DNA of 64,000 bases, taken from NCBI GenBank assembly GCA_025056355.1, contig JANWWI010000007.1, positions 1 to 64,000 of the forward strand. The letters are read 5' to 3'. The notes beneath the pieces are model-generated. The model saw only the letters and a list, made by a program, of their open reading frames with translations, was not told the DNA's origin and made no database searches. The first letter of the stretch is position 1. Every line of letters begins with the position of its first letter. Shown piece by piece: positions 51,269 to 59,999 of the stretch. Source of the DNA: Casimicrobiaceae bacterium (GTDB lineage Bacteria; Pseudomonadota; Gammaproteobacteria; Burkholderiales; Casimicrobiaceae). The translations under genes and the position numbers were made by a program.

Positions 51269-52519
51269 ATGGACTTCGCTCACTCCGAGAACGCCGAGCG
51301 CTATCGAGCGCGTTTGCTCGAATTCTTCGATCGCTACATCTACCCAAACGAGCGGCGCTATCTCGAAGAGGTCGAAGCCAACACGCGCGCGGGGCGCCGC
51401 TGGAGCCCCACAGCGATTGTCGAGGCGCTCAAACCCATCGCTCGCGCTCAGGGGCTGTGGAATCTGTTTTGTCCGCACCCCCAGTACGGCGCGGGGCTCA
51501 CCAACCTCGACTACGCGCCGCTGGCCGAAATCATGGGGCGCGTGCCTTGGTCCTCCGAAGTGTTCAACTGCTCGGCGCCAGACACGGGCAACATGGAGAC
51601 CTTGATCCAGTACGGCACGCCCGCGCAACAAGAGCGTTGGCTAAAGCCGCTGCTCGCCGGCGAGATCCGCTCGGCGTTTGCCATGACGGAGCCGGCGGTG
51701 GCCTCCTCGGATGCGACCAACATCGAGACCTCGATCGTTCGGGACGGCGAGCACTACGTGATCAACGGTCGAAAGTGGTGGATTTCCGGGGCCGGCGATC
51801 CGCGCTGTGCGCTCTACATCGTCATGGGTAAGACCGACCCGACGGCGCCGATCCACGCCCAGCATTCGATGATCCTCGTGCCGGCCGATACGCCCGGGCT
51901 TCGCGTGATCCGGCCGCTGACGGTGTTTGGCTATGACGATGCGCCGCATGGCCACTGCGAGGTCGTGTTTGAGTCGGTGCGCGTGCCGGTTGAGAATCTG
52001 CTGCTCGGCGAGGGACGCGGATTCGAAATTGCGCAAGGCCGGCTTGGCCCTGGGCGGATTCACCACTGCATGCGCTTGATCGGTCTTGCCGAGCGCGCGC
52101 TTGAGCTCATGTGCAAGCGGCTTGCCTCCCGCGTGGCCTTCGGTCGACCCGTGGCCGAGCAGAGCGTTTGGCATGAACGCATCGCCGAGGCACGCTGCCG
52201 GATCGATCAGGCGCGTTTGCTCACGCTGCATGCCGCCTGGATGATGGATACCGTCGGCAACAAAGCCGCGCGCCAGCAAATTGCGATGATCAAAGTGGTT
52301 GCGCCCAAGGTGGCCTGCGAAGTCATCGACTGGGCGATTCAGGCGCACGGAGGCGGCGGTCTCTGCGAGGATTTTCCGCTCGCCTACGCCTACAGCTTGG
52401 CGCGAACGCTTCGCTTTGCTGACGGCCCCGATGAGGTACACCGCAACGCAATCGCAAAAATGGAACTCGCGCGGCAGGCCAAGGAGGCCAAAGGCGCCCC
52501 ATTGGCCGGACGCCTCTGA
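51269..52519 (+). CDS. Acyl-CoA dehydrogenase, ACAD10/11 type
   Basis: 416 residues from the ATG at 51269. FAD-linked acyl-CoA dehydrogenase motifs: [17 protein letters not shown] (flavin loop) and [14 protein letters not shown], then [33 protein letters not shown] and [16 protein letters not shown]. The C-terminal [18 protein letters not shown] is characteristic of the ACAD10/11 branch. With the kinase gene it makes a two-gene version of the fused enzyme, likely processing 4-hydroxyacyl-CoA or related acids. The genes are coupled. Confidence 0.88.
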   Translation: MDFAHSENAERYRARLLEFFDRYIYPNERRYLEEVEANTRAGRRWSPTAIVEALKPIARAQGLWNLFCPHPQYGAGLTNLDYAPLAEIMGRVPWSSEVFNCSAPDTGNMETLIQYGTPAQQERWLKPLLAGEIRSAFAMTEPAVASSDATNIETSIVRDGEHYVINGRKWWISGAGDPRCALYIVMGKTDPTAPIHAQHSMILVPADTPGLRVIRPLTVFGYDDAPHGHCEVVFESVRVPVENLLLGEGRGFEIAQGRLGPGRIHHCMRLIGLAERALELMCKRLASRVAFGRPVAEQSVWHERIAEARCRIDQARLLTLHAAWMMDTVGNKAARQQIAMIKVVAPKVACEVIDWAIQAHGGGGLCEDFPLAYAYSLARTLRFADGPDEVHRNAIAKMELARQAKEAKGAPLAGRL

Positions 52520-52535
52520 CGGCTGCAACCGGAAT

Positions 52536-52551
52536 CTGTATATTTATACAG
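52536..52551. promoter_or_regulatory. Candidate LexA (SOS) box upstream of radC
   Basis: CTGTATATTTATACAG: the CTGT-N8-ACAG of the LexA operator with an AT-rich centre, nearly identical to the E. coli consensus. It lies in the 72-base gap between the acyl-CoA dehydrogenase gene and radC and would cover the promoter of radC (start 52592). The site also stands out as AT-rich in a GC-rich region, which makes chance less likely. Confidence 0.7.
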
Positions 52552-52591
52552 TCTTCCACTCGCACTCCATCCGGCTTGCCCTACGCTGCCC

Positions 52592-53290
52592 ATGAGCATT
52601 CGCCACTGGCCGATCGATGAGCGTCCGCGGGAGAAGCTGCTGGAGCACGGGGCTTCGGTCTTGAGCGATGCGGAACTCTTGGCGATTTTCCTTCGGGTCG
52701 GTACGCGCGGACAAAATGCAGTGGAGCTTGCGCGCAGCCTGCTTGATCGCTTCGGATCGCTGGCCGGCGTGGTTGCAGCCGATCGAAAGACCTTCCTTGC
52801 CGTGCCTGGGCTCGGCGAGGCTAAATATGTTCAGCTGCAAGCCGCGCTGGAGCTGGCGCGCCGAACGCTTGAAACAACGCTGACCGAGCGGCCGCTCATG
52901 CATTCCCCGGAGGCGGTGTCCGACTACCTGCGCCTCGTGCTCGGGTTTGAGTCGGTCGAGGTTTTCGTCGCGCTCTGGCTTGACAGCCAGCATCGCTTGA
53001 TTGCGATGGATGAACTCGCTCGCGGCACGCTGGCTCAGGCCTCGGTCTTTCCGCGAGAAGTGGTCAAACAGGCCCTCGCGCGCAACGCCGCCAGCGTGGT
53101 TTTTGCGCACAATCATCCCTCTGGGGTCACCCAACCGAGTGCGGCGGATCGAAGCCTGACGCTGCGACTCAAAGAGGCTCTGGCGCTCGTGGATGTCCGT
53201 GTCCTGGATCACTGTATCGTTGGCGGTGCCGGAGCCTCTGGCATTCACGAACGGCCGATTCATTCGATGGCCGCTTACGGCGAGCTTTGA
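52592..53290 (+). CDS. radC: RadC family JAB1/MPN-domain protein
   Basis: 232 residues. N-terminal helix-hairpin-helix region about 20-95 ([17 protein letters not shown]), then the JAMM metalloprotease-like fold with [20 protein letters not shown] (HxH-x7-S-x2-D motif) at about 170. The full set of metal ligands is visible. The name comes from a repair mutant later shown to lie elsewhere, and the true function of chromosomal RadC is unsettled. Here it sits directly behind a LexA-like box, which suggests damage induction in this organism. Confidence 0.92.
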   Translation: MSIRHWPIDERPREKLLEHGASVLSDAELLAIFLRVGTRGQNAVELARSLLDRFGSLAGVVAADRKTFLAVPGLGEAKYVQLQAALELARRTLETTLTERPLMHSPEAVSDYLRLVLGFESVEVFVALWLDSQHRLIAMDELARGTLAQASVFPREVVKQALARNAASVVFAHNHPSGVTQPSAADRSLTLRLKEALALVDVRVLDHCIVGGAGASGIHERPIHSMAAYGEL

Positions 53291-53772
53291 TCGGCGTTGG
53301 TTGAGCCCCCGCGTTCCTTGGCGTGCCCGAGGGCTGCCCGGAGTCCCTCACGGGCGAGTTGGTCGGCGCGCTCGTTTCCCGGATCTCCCGCATGCCCTCG
53401 AACCCAGCACCACTCGATTTGATGCTGAGCGGTGAGTGCGTCCAGTGCCCGCCATAGATCGCTGTTTTTGACCGGCTTGCCTTCGGCGGTTCGCCAGTCG
53501 TTTCGCTTCCACCGAGCGATCCATTCGGTAATGCCGAGACGTAAGTATTCCGAATCGGTGTAGAGCACGACCTCGGAGGGCTGTCGCAGGGCTTCAAGCG
53601 CGCGGATGGCCGCTGTGAGCTCCATGCGATTGTTGGTCGTGAGCGTCTCGCCGCCCGAGATTTCGCGGTAGTGCGGCGGTGAGCACAGCACGGCCCCCCA
53701 ACCGCCCGGACCGGGGTTGCCGCGACAGGCTCCATCGGTGTAGATGATCACGCGGGGCCGGGCCTCAGCCAT
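53275..53772 (-). CDS. rnhA: Ribonuclease HI
   Basis: 165 residues, ATG at 53772. RNase H active-site residues: [11 protein letters not shown] (Asp), [11 protein letters not shown] (Glu), YTDSEYLR (Asp) and [15 protein letters not shown] (Asp) with the basic handle [17 protein letters not shown]. It removes RNA from RNA-DNA hybrids. Its start overlaps the end of the methyltransferase gene by eight bases, and its 3' end overlaps radC by 16 bases on the other strand. rnhA next to a methyltransferase and gloB is a conserved set. Confidence 0.95.
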   Translation of the reverse strand: MAEARPRVIIYTDGACRGNPGPGGWGAVLCSPPHYREISGGETLTTNNRMELTAAIRALEALRQPSEVVLYTDSEYLRLGITEWIARWKRNDWRTAEGKPVKNSDLWRALDALTAQHQIEWCWVRGHAGDPGNERADQLAREGLRAALGHAKERGGSTNADQSSP

Positions 53773-54574
53773 GGCCGTTTCCTTGACGGGGCACCGGACG
53801 AGTGGCCGAGCTCACGGTTGCGGCGCGTGTACGCGATCCGTGCCAGGCGGGACGGATCACGCGCATCCCGGCCACACGCTTGATCGCGCGAATACAGTAG
53901 ACGCCGCCGAGGAAGGGCCAGTACGCCTCGCCCCAGCGCTCGATGCGAGCGAAGCGTTCAAGCCGGCGCTGCTGTGTGACGGGTAAGCCGAAGCACGTCA
54001 GCGAGACGATGGCGAGGTCGAAGCCGAGCAAGGTGAGCCAATCTTTGGCCCGAGGCAAGGAGATGAAATTGTGCGTCCAAGGCGTGCAGTCGCGCCGTCC
54101 AAGGTGGCGGCGAAGCCCGAACAAGGAAAGCGGGTTGAACCCGGTAAGCAAAAGCTGCCCTTCTGGCCGAAGCACGCGGTGCACCTCGCGCAGCACCTCA
54201 TGCGGCCACGGGTCCGCCTCAAGCGTATGCGGTAGGGCGATCAGATCGAATTGATTCTCGGCAAACGGTAGCCGATCGCATTGCGCCACCACATCGACAT
54301 CCGGCTCCAGATCGACGACCCATTGGGAGCGGATGCGACTTGCGGCCAGGACGGACCCGCCCGCACGCCCCACCTGCAGGGCATAGAGTCCGAACAAATC
54401 GGGCAGTTGTTCATCGAAGAAGCGCTGTTCGCGCTCGCGAACAAGTTGTCCGAGAGGACTTTGCCACCAGGAGCTCGCCCTGTCAGCCTCTGGGGTTCCG
54501 GGCGTCCGTGACGGTTCAGTCGGTTCGGCCGGCGCGTCGCGGGCGTTATCGTATACGGGTTGAGTTTCTGCCAT
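53765..54574 (-). CDS. SAM-dependent methyltransferase (class I, rnhA-linked)
   Basis: 269 residues from the ATG at 54574; upstream in-frame codons reach into the divergent gloB gene and are rejected. The class I methyltransferase core is seen in [32 protein letters not shown] (acidic loop) and [19 protein letters not shown]. The C-terminal part has [18 protein letters not shown], typical of the rnhA-gloB-linked family of unknown substrate. A Pro/Glu-rich N-terminal tail of about 30 residues is unusual. The start codon overlaps that of gloB on the opposite strand. Confidence 0.82.
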   Translation of the reverse strand: MAETQPVYDNARDAPAEPTEPSRTPGTPEADRASSWWQSPLGQLVREREQRFFDEQLPDLFGLYALQVGRAGGSVLAASRIRSQWVVDLEPDVDVVAQCDRLPFAENQFDLIALPHTLEADPWPHEVLREVHRVLRPEGQLLLTGFNPLSLFGLRRHLGRRDCTPWTHNFISLPRAKDWLTLLGFDLAIVSLTCFGLPVTQQRRLERFARIERWGEAYWPFLGGVYCIRAIKRVAGMRVIRPAWHGSRTRAATVSSATRPVPRQGNGHG

Positions 54575-55373
54575 GACGATGAGGACAAAGCATTCTGACC
54601 CCCGCCCGATCATTGAGCCGCTGCCGGCCTTCGCGGACAACTATATCTGGGCGCTGCGACACGGATCGCATGTGGCCGTGGTCGATCCTGGCGATGCCGA
54701 GGTCGTTGAAGCCTACCTCGCAGAGCGCCAGCTCGAGCTCGATGCGATTTTGATCACCCATCATCACGGCGATCATGTGGGCGGAGTGGCGAAGCTCGCG
54801 CGGCAGCACTCGGTGGCGGTTTATGGGCCAATCCGCAGTGGCGCAATCGAAGGCATCACGCATCCGGTGCGCGAGGGCGATTGGGTCGATCTGGAAAGTC
54901 TAGGCCTTGCCTTCGCGGTATGGGAGGTTCCTGGCCATACGCTCGATCACGTGGCCTATGTTGGCGCGGGGATCGTGTTTTGCGGTGACACGCTGTTTGC
55001 GGGCGGTTGCGGTCGGCTCTTCGAGGGCAGTGCTGAGCAGCTCTATCGCTCGCTCGAGCGACTTGCGGCGCTTGAGCCCGACACGGCGGTCTATTGCGCA
55101 CACGAGTACACGGCGGCCAACCTTCGCTTCGCGCAGCTCGCGGAGCCGGAAAACCAGGCTGTGCGTGACCGGATCGCCGAAGTCGAACGCCTGCGTGCCT
55201 TAGGGCGGGCTACGTTACCGAGTTCGATCGGGCTCGAGCGCGCGACCAACCCTTTCCTGCGCTGCACGCAGCCGGGCGTGGTGGCCTCCGTTACGAAGCG
55301 GCTCGGTGACCGGCTGTGGACCCCGGTGGAGGTGTTTGCTGCTTTGCGCCAGTGGAAGGATACGTTTCGGTGA
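54573..55373 (+). CDS. gloB: Hydroxyacylglutathione hydrolase (glyoxalase II)
   Basis: 266 residues from the ATG at 54573; an ATG six bases on is also possible. The binuclear metal motif is ITHHHGDHVGGVAKL, followed by PGHTLDHVAYVG, FCGDTLFAGGCGRLFEG and YCAHEYTAANLRFA, the glyoxalase II signature set. The C-terminal helix domain has NPFLR, which binds glutathione. It hydrolyses S-lactoylglutathione in methylglyoxal detoxification. The divergent methyltransferase gene starts in an overlapping codon. Confidence 0.95.
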   Translation: MTMRTKHSDPRPIIEPLPAFADNYIWALRHGSHVAVVDPGDAEVVEAYLAERQLELDAILITHHHGDHVGGVAKLARQHSVAVYGPIRSGAIEGITHPVREGDWVDLESLGLAFAVWEVPGHTLDHVAYVGAGIVFCGDTLFAGGCGRLFEGSAEQLYRSLERLAALEPDTAVYCAHEYTAANLRFAQLAEPENQAVRDRIAEVERLRALGRATLPSSIGLERATNPFLRCTQPGVVASVTKRLGDRLWTPVEVFAALRQWKDTFR

Positions 55374-55622
55374 ACCTGGTGTAGCATGCGCGCGGTTCAC
55401 ATCCAGGATCCAGTGTGACGGTTGCCGAATTCGAGCGGGCCTCGTTCTTCCATGCAAGTTGCGCGCGTGTGGCGACTTTTGGCCCATCGCTTCGGGGTGC
55501 TCAGTGGCATCGACTGAGTCAACGTTTCCGAACCTGTCTCAGGCAACCGCTGCAAAACCGACTCACGGAGATTCGCCGCTTGGTCGCGCGCTTGCTCGCG
55601 ACTAGCCGATCGAGGTGGTGAT

Positions 55623-57365
55623 ATGTCTCGTCGCTTGCCGCGCCTTCTTTCGCATCTCATGGCGCTCCTCTTGCGTCCGTGCGTCCTCACTGTGATGACC
55701 GCTGTCACCGTCGGGGCGGTGCTCGCTCTGGGGACGGCCGCTGCCGAGTCGCGGGCAAGTGCATACGGGAGCCCAGGTCAGGGGCTGGCCGGGGTGGGTC
55801 GGGAAGCCTCGCGCGAAGAGGCAACGAGCAACCTCGCGGAGCAGGGCCCAACACTGGTGCATCGTGTGGCGGAGGTCAAGCACGGCATTGAGTCGAATCC
55901 GCCGTATGCTGGGCATGGCACGGTCGGGCATTTGCCCGCGTTGCCGGCTTTGCAAGCCCCGCCTGCATCGCCACCGGCTGATTTGTGGGAGCGGATCCGG
56001 GCCGGCTTTGCCATGGAGGACTTGGAAGACAGCCTCGTTGCCCGCTGGGAGCGTTTTTATGCCGAGCGGCCCGACTATGTGGCACGCATCGTCGAGCGCT
56101 CCTCGCGTTACCTCTTCTACATCGTCACCGAGGTCGAGCGGCGCGGCATGCCGCTTGAGATCGCGCTTCTGCCGATGATTGAAAGCGCGTTCAATCCGAC
56201 GGCGCTGTCTCGGGCCAAAGCCTCTGGGATTTGGCAGTTCATCCCGTCGACCGGAAGTCAGTTTGGTTTGAGGCAGGACTGGTGGGCCGATTCGCGTCGG
56301 GACGTTGTTGCTGCCACCCAAGGGGCGCTGGAGTATTTGTCCAAGCTCTACGCCCAATTCGGCGACTGGCACTTGTCGCTTGCTGCGTACAACTGGGGCG
56401 AGGGCTCGGTGGCCCGAGCGATCGCGCGGGCCAAGGCGGCCGGTCGAGACGGGAGCTATCTTTCGCTTGACATGCCGGCCGAGACGCGCAATTACGTACC
56501 GAAGCTCCAAGCGGTCAAAAATATCGTTCGCGATCCGGCACGTTACGGCTTGACACTCAAACCGATCCCCAACGAACCCTACTTCAAAACGGTCACGCTC
56601 GCGCAGCCGATCGACATCAAGCGAGCCATTCAACTGGCGCAGGTGAGCGAGGAGGAATTTCTCGCGCTCAATCCCGCGTACCATCGCCCAGTGATCGGCG
56701 GTCGAAGCGAATATCAGATCCTTCTGCCGGCTGCCAACGCCGATCTGTTTGTCGCCAATCTCGAGGCCGATGCGGGTCCACGGGTTTCCTGGATGGCGTA
56801 TCGCACGCAACCGGGGGATCGGCTCGAGGTGTTGGCCAAGCGCTTCGGGACCACGGTGGCGGCGCTGCGCGCGGTCAATGGCATGCGCAATCCCGCGCCG
56901 GTTCTTCCCCCCGGTTACAACTTGCTGGTTCCCTCCGACGGTCCCTCCGATGAAGCGCTCGGTAGCCTACAAAACGCCGTGTTTACTCAATTTCCGGAGT
57001 ATGTGCCGCCGCGTCTCCATCGGGTGCGGCGAGGCGAGACGCTTGCGAGCGTGGCCAAACGCTACGGTGTGGCGCCGGCGACGCTGGCCCGATGGAATCG
57101 TTTGCCGCCTCGTGCGAGCTTGCGTGCGGGGCGTACGCTTTACGTGAGCGGTCCGGCGCCCGCGACCCAGACGCACCGGTTCATCATGTCGGGCAAGCGC
57201 AGCGCGCTTCCAGTGGCCGAACACGCAACAAAAGCCTCGGGCAAGACGGCTCGAGCCGCAAAACAGCGCGGCAAAGCCTCAAGCCTCAAGGGCAAGAAAA
57301 CGGCCAAGTCTTCGCTCAAAAGCGTTCCGGCATCGAAGGCCAAGGCCAAACTTCGGCGGCGCTAA
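55623..57365 (+). CDS. mltD: Membrane-bound lytic murein transglycosylase D with LysM repeats
   Basis: 580 residues, ATG at 55623 with a GAGGTGG site. An N-terminal signal or anchor (LLLRPCVLTVMTAVTVGAVL), an SLT domain at about 165-310 with LLPMIESAFNPTALSRAKASGIWQ (catalytic Glu) and SLAAYNWGEGSVARAI, then two LysM repeats (YRTQPGDRLEVLAKRFGTT and HRVRRGETLASVAKRYGVA). It cleaves peptidoglycan glycan strands. The last 55 residues are an unusual basic tail (SGKTARAAKQRGKASSLKG, then SKAKAKLRRR) rich in Lys, Ala and Ser, similar in style to the H1-like protein encoded next on the other strand. Confidence 0.9.
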   Translation: MSRRLPRLLSHLMALLLRPCVLTVMTAVTVGAVLALGTAAAESRASAYGSPGQGLAGVGREASREEATSNLAEQGPTLVHRVAEVKHGIESNPPYAGHGTVGHLPALPALQAPPASPPADLWERIRAGFAMEDLEDSLVARWERFYAERPDYVARIVERSSRYLFYIVTEVERRGMPLEIALLPMIESAFNPTALSRAKASGIWQFIPSTGSQFGLRQDWWADSRRDVVAATQGALEYLSKLYAQFGDWHLSLAAYNWGEGSVARAIARAKAAGRDGSYLSLDMPAETRNYVPKLQAVKNIVRDPARYGLTLKPIPNEPYFKTVTLAQPIDIKRAIQLAQVSEEEFLALNPAYHRPVIGGRSEYQILLPAANADLFVANLEADAGPRVSWMAYRTQPGDRLEVLAKRFGTTVAALRAVNGMRNPAPVLPPGYNLLVPSDGPSDEALGSLQNAVFTQFPEYVPPRLHRVRRGETLASVAKRYGVAPATLARWNRLPPRASLRAGRTLYVSGPAPATQTHRFIMSGKRSALPVAEHATKASGKTARAAKQRGKASSLKGKKTAKSSLKSVPASKAKAKLRRR

Positions 57366-57457
57366 GCATCGCCGCGCAAGTGGACCGCTTCGCGGTCGTG
57401 CGCTCTGAGCTCGAAACCTTTTTCGAGCCGAAGCGCGACCGGCCGTTGACCTCCAAA

Positions 57458-57489
57458 ACAAAAGCGGCGCATTTGGTGCGCCGCTTTTT
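57458..57489. terminator. Bidirectional intrinsic terminator
   Basis: AAAAGCGGCGCA, loop TTTGG, TGCGCCGCTTTTT: a 12-bp stem with A and T runs on both sides, about 95 bases after mltD and 50 bases after the end of the H1-like gene. It can end both convergent transcripts. The rest of 57366-57539 holds nothing else I can see. Confidence 0.85.
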
Positions 57490-57539
57490 GTGTGTTGCTT
57501 CTGGCGGCCCCGGGTTTGATCGCAGGGCCACCCGAGACA

Positions 57540-57797
57540 TCACTTTTTCTTCTTCGCCGCTTTCTTGGCGGGCTTCTTCGCGGCCTTCTTCGCCGCTTTC
57601 TTGGCGGGCTTCTTCGCGGCCTTCTTCGCCGCTTTTTTGGCGGGCTTCTTCGCGGCCTTCTTCGCCGCTTTCTTGGCCGCTTTTTTGGCGGGCTTCTTCG
57701 CGGCCTTCTTGGCCGCTTTTTTGGCGGGCTTCTTGGCCGCTTTCTTGACCGCCATGCCGTCGGTGGCCGGGGCCTCTGTGGTCATCACGTCGCTCAT
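57540..57797 (-). CDS. Histone H1-like Ala/Lys/Pro-rich DNA-binding protein
   Basis: 85 residues from the ATG at 57797, with GGAGACC just upstream. After MSDVMTTEAPATDGMAV the remainder is built only of Lys, Ala and Pro, as repeats of KKAAKKPAKKAAKK type to the end. The DNA is a matching tandem repeat from about 57541 to 57750. Betaproteobacteria commonly have such H1/Hc1-like proteins that bind and condense DNA; they vary in length between strains by gain or loss of repeat units. The frames on the other strand through the same repeats are artefacts. Confidence 0.88.
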   Translation of the reverse strand: MSDVMTTEAPATDGMAVKKAAKKPAKKAAKKAAKKPAKKAAKKAAKKAAKKPAKKAAKKAAKKPAKKAAKKAAKKPAKKAAKKKK

Positions 57798-57952
57798 CGT
57801 GGTCTCCTGTAGATGGACTCTCGGTTGAACAACACCGGGGTGCTTGACGGACGTCGTCGGCTTTCTTCAACTCACAGCGACCGAACGTGTCGAGGGGCTG
57901 TCGCTGAAGATGCGTCGTGAACCGACACGCACCTCCCGGTGTCAGCGAGCGC

Positions 57953-57985
57953 TCGATTGATTTAAGGCACACGAAACTCAATCGA
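57953..57985. promoter_or_regulatory. Inverted repeat in the leader of the H1-like gene
   Basis: TCGATTGA (57953-57960) and TCAATCGA (57978-57985) are perfect 8-bp arms around 17 bases. The element lies in the long untranslated leader predicted from the promoter at 58009-58036, and could be a hairpin or an operator. The 345-base gap 57798-58142 has no gene I recognise. Confidence 0.35.
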
Positions 57986-58008
57986 TATTGCGCTTGCTGA
58001 TGCCGCGG

Positions 58009-58036
58009 ATTCTAGCTTGATTTTTTCGGCAAACAA
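58009..58036 (-). promoter_or_regulatory. Promoter for the H1-like gene
   Basis: On the minus strand TTGTTT (58031-58036), 16 bases, then TAGAAT (58009-58014). This would start RNA near 58002 and leave a leader of about 200 bases before the ATG at 57797. Confidence 0.5.
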
Positions 58037-58142
58037 GTGTAGATGCGCCTTCGCGAGCGTTTTGTTCGCGAGTGTTGTTTTGATGCAGCGTGTTGATGCG
58101 TGCTGCGCGACGCTCGAGAGCGCGAAGCTTGGGGTTCGCAGC

Positions 58143-59399
58143 TCAGCCCTCGATCAAACGCTCGCCCGCGATGAGCTCTTCGAAACGTTCGCGCTCGCGA
58201 ATCACGTGCACCTTCTCTCCATCGACGAGCAATTCGCAAGGGCGAAGGCGCGAGTTGTAGTTCGATGCCATGGTCATGCCATAGGCACCGGCGCCCAAAA
58301 TGGCGAGCAGATCGCCGGCCTGAGCGCTCAGCGGCCGATCGCGCGCAAGCCAGTCGCCGCTTTCGCAGACAGGGCCGACGATGTCATAGGTGAGCGATGG
58401 GGCCGCGCGCGGGGCGACCTCGACCACGGCGTGATATGCGCCATAGAGCGTCGGCCGGATCAGGTCGTTCATGGCCGCATCGACGACGGCGAAGTTTCGG
58501 CTCGGTCCCGGTTTGAGCAGCTCGATGCGCGTCAACAGCAGCCCGGCGTTGCCGACAATTGAGCGCCCCGGTTCAAGCAGCAGGCGCAAGCGGCGTTGGC
58601 CGAGTTGCCGGCGGATCATTTCGGCGAAGCGCTCGATCGGGGCGACCTCTTCATCGCGGTAGACAATTGCTCGGCCGCCGCCCACATCGATGTGCTCAAG
58701 GGCAATGCCCGCTTGAGCGAGGCGATCAACGAGATCAAGCAGTCGCGCGATGGCGTCCTGGTAGGGCGCAAGCTCGGTGATCATCGAGCCGATGTGACAT
58801 TCGATGCCACGAATCTCGAGCGTCGGCCGACCGGCTGCGAAGCGGTAGAGTCGCTCGGCATCGGCGTAGGCCACGCCGAATTTGTTTTCCTTGAGACCCG
58901 TGGCAATGTAGGGGTGCGTTTTCGCGTCGACGTCGGGGTTGACGCGCAGTGCGATCGGTGCGCGGCGTCCGAGGCGCTGCGCAACCGCGTCGATGCGCTC
59001 AAGTTCGGCTTCGCTTTCGACGTTGAAGCACGCGATGCCCTGGCTGAGCGCAAAGGCGATTTCGCTTTCGCGCTTGCCGACGCCGGAGAAGATCACCTTG
59101 CCCGGATCGCCTCCCGCAGCAAGTACGCGGCGCAGTTCCCCCTCGGAGACGATGTCAAAGCCGGCGCCCTCGCGGGCAAGCAGCTGAAGAATCGCGAGAT
59201 TGGGATTGGCTTTGACGGCGTAGCAGATCAGGTGCTCGCACGTGGCAAAGGCATCGCGGTAGGCACGGTAGTTTTCAACGATCGTTCGCCGTGAGTAGAC
59301 GTAGGCGGGCGTGCCATGTTGTTCGGCCACCGCCTTGAGAGAAACCTCCTCAAACCAGAGTTCTCCGGCCCGGAGGCTGAGTTGTGGACAGCTCTTCAT
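58143..59399 (-). CDS. lysA: Diaminopimelate decarboxylase
   Basis: 418 residues, ATG at 59399 in an ATGA overlap with the lptM stop. The PLP lysine is in CYAVKANPN, then RVNPDVDAKTHPYIATGLKENKFG, LEPGRSIVGNAG, and GPVCESGDWLARDR (substrate cysteine). The GGG loop reads DVGGGRAIVYRDEE; the usual G-I/L-x-Y is slightly altered. It makes lysine from meso-diaminopimelate. The lptM-lysA order next to cyaY is standard. Confidence 0.95.
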   Translation of the reverse strand: MKSCPQLSLRAGELWFEEVSLKAVAEQHGTPAYVYSRRTIVENYRAYRDAFATCEHLICYAVKANPNLAILQLLAREGAGFDIVSEGELRRVLAAGGDPGKVIFSGVGKRESEIAFALSQGIACFNVESEAELERIDAVAQRLGRRAPIALRVNPDVDAKTHPYIATGLKENKFGVAYADAERLYRFAAGRPTLEIRGIECHIGSMITELAPYQDAIARLLDLVDRLAQAGIALEHIDVGGGRAIVYRDEEVAPIERFAEMIRRQLGQRRLRLLLEPGRSIVGNAGLLLTRIELLKPGPSRNFAVVDAAMNDLIRPTLYGAYHAVVEVAPRAAPSLTYDIVGPVCESGDWLARDRPLSAQAGDLLAILGAGAYGMTMASNYNSRLRPCELLVDGEKVHVIRERERFEELIAGERLIEG

Positions 59400-59620
59400 G
59401 GGTGAGTCTCGGTAAGCCCAGCCGGATCAGCGCGCGATAGGTTCGGGCGCGACCCAAACGCTTCGGTGTCGATGTCCGAGTCCAACGCCAGGGCCACGCT
59501 TGTCGATGGAGGCCGCGGCGCGGGGGGCACGAGTGGCCCTTTTTGTCCGCAGCCAGGCAGCGCGAGTGCCGCAGTCAGAACCATTGCAAGCGGAGCGCGA
59601 GATGACAGAATCGAGCGCAT
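59396..59620 (-). CDS. lptM: LptM-like small lipoprotein
   Basis: 74 residues from the ATG at 59620. A lipoprotein signal (RSILSSRAPLAMVLTAALAL) with the lipobox LPGC, followed by GQKGPLVPP, is the LptM/YifL pattern. LptM binds LptD and helps its folding at the outer membrane. The longer frame upstream is over cyaY and is rejected. The start codon abuts the cyaY start on the other strand. Confidence 0.85.
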   Translation of the reverse strand: MRSILSSRAPLAMVLTAALALPGCGQKGPLVPPAPRPPSTSVALALDSDIDTEAFGSRPNLSRADPAGLTETHP

Positions 59621-59968
59621 ATGAGCAAGGTGGATGATGGGTCGATGAATACCGAGCGCCGTGACTTCGACGCGGCCGTCGCAGAGGTGTTTGACCGCGT
59701 GATGGAGACACTCGATGCCTCCGGCCTTGAGTGCACCTGCGAAACGGGGGAAGGCCTCTTGTGCATCGAATGGTCCAAGGGGGATCAAACCGTGCTGAGC
59801 CGGCATGGGCCCAGCGAGGAGCTTTGGCTCGCGGATCGCAGCGGTGGGTTTCACTTTCGGCTCACCTCCTCCGGTTGGCGCGACACGCGAAGCAACACCC
59901 CGCTCTCCGAAGTGCTCAGCCGCTTATCCGAGCGGGCCACGGGTGTGCGCCTCTCCTTCGAGCTCTGA
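59621..59968 (+). CDS. cyaY: Iron-sulfur cluster assembly protein CyaY (frataxin)
   Basis: 115 residues from ATG 59621, or 107 from ATG 59645 (MNTERRDF), which has GGATGATGGG before it and is about as likely. Frataxin fold: acidic first helix with FDAAVAEVFDRVMETLD, then IEWSKGDQTVLSRHGPSEELWLA and GFHFRLTSSGW. It is an iron donor or regulator of IscS in iron-sulfur cluster assembly. Confidence 0.92.
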   Translation: MSKVDDGSMNTERRDFDAAVAEVFDRVMETLDASGLECTCETGEGLLCIEWSKGDQTVLSRHGPSEELWLADRSGGFHFRLTSSGWRDTRSNTPLSEVLSRLSERATGVRLSFEL

Positions 59969-59999
59969 GCCGCTGCAGCGGGCAGCGAACGGACCCGGC

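Noticed and set aside
52544-53263. 239-residue minus-strand frame opposite radC
   Set aside because: Covers radC and the LexA-like box; no motif.
57541-57750. Possible CRISPR or noncoding satellite
   Set aside because: The repeat is in frame and codes a Lys/Ala/Pro protein with a start and ribosome site.
57492-57828. Leu/Arg/Gly and Ala/Phe-rich plus-strand frames through the H1-like repeats
   Set aside because: Products of the repeat read in the wrong strand and frame.
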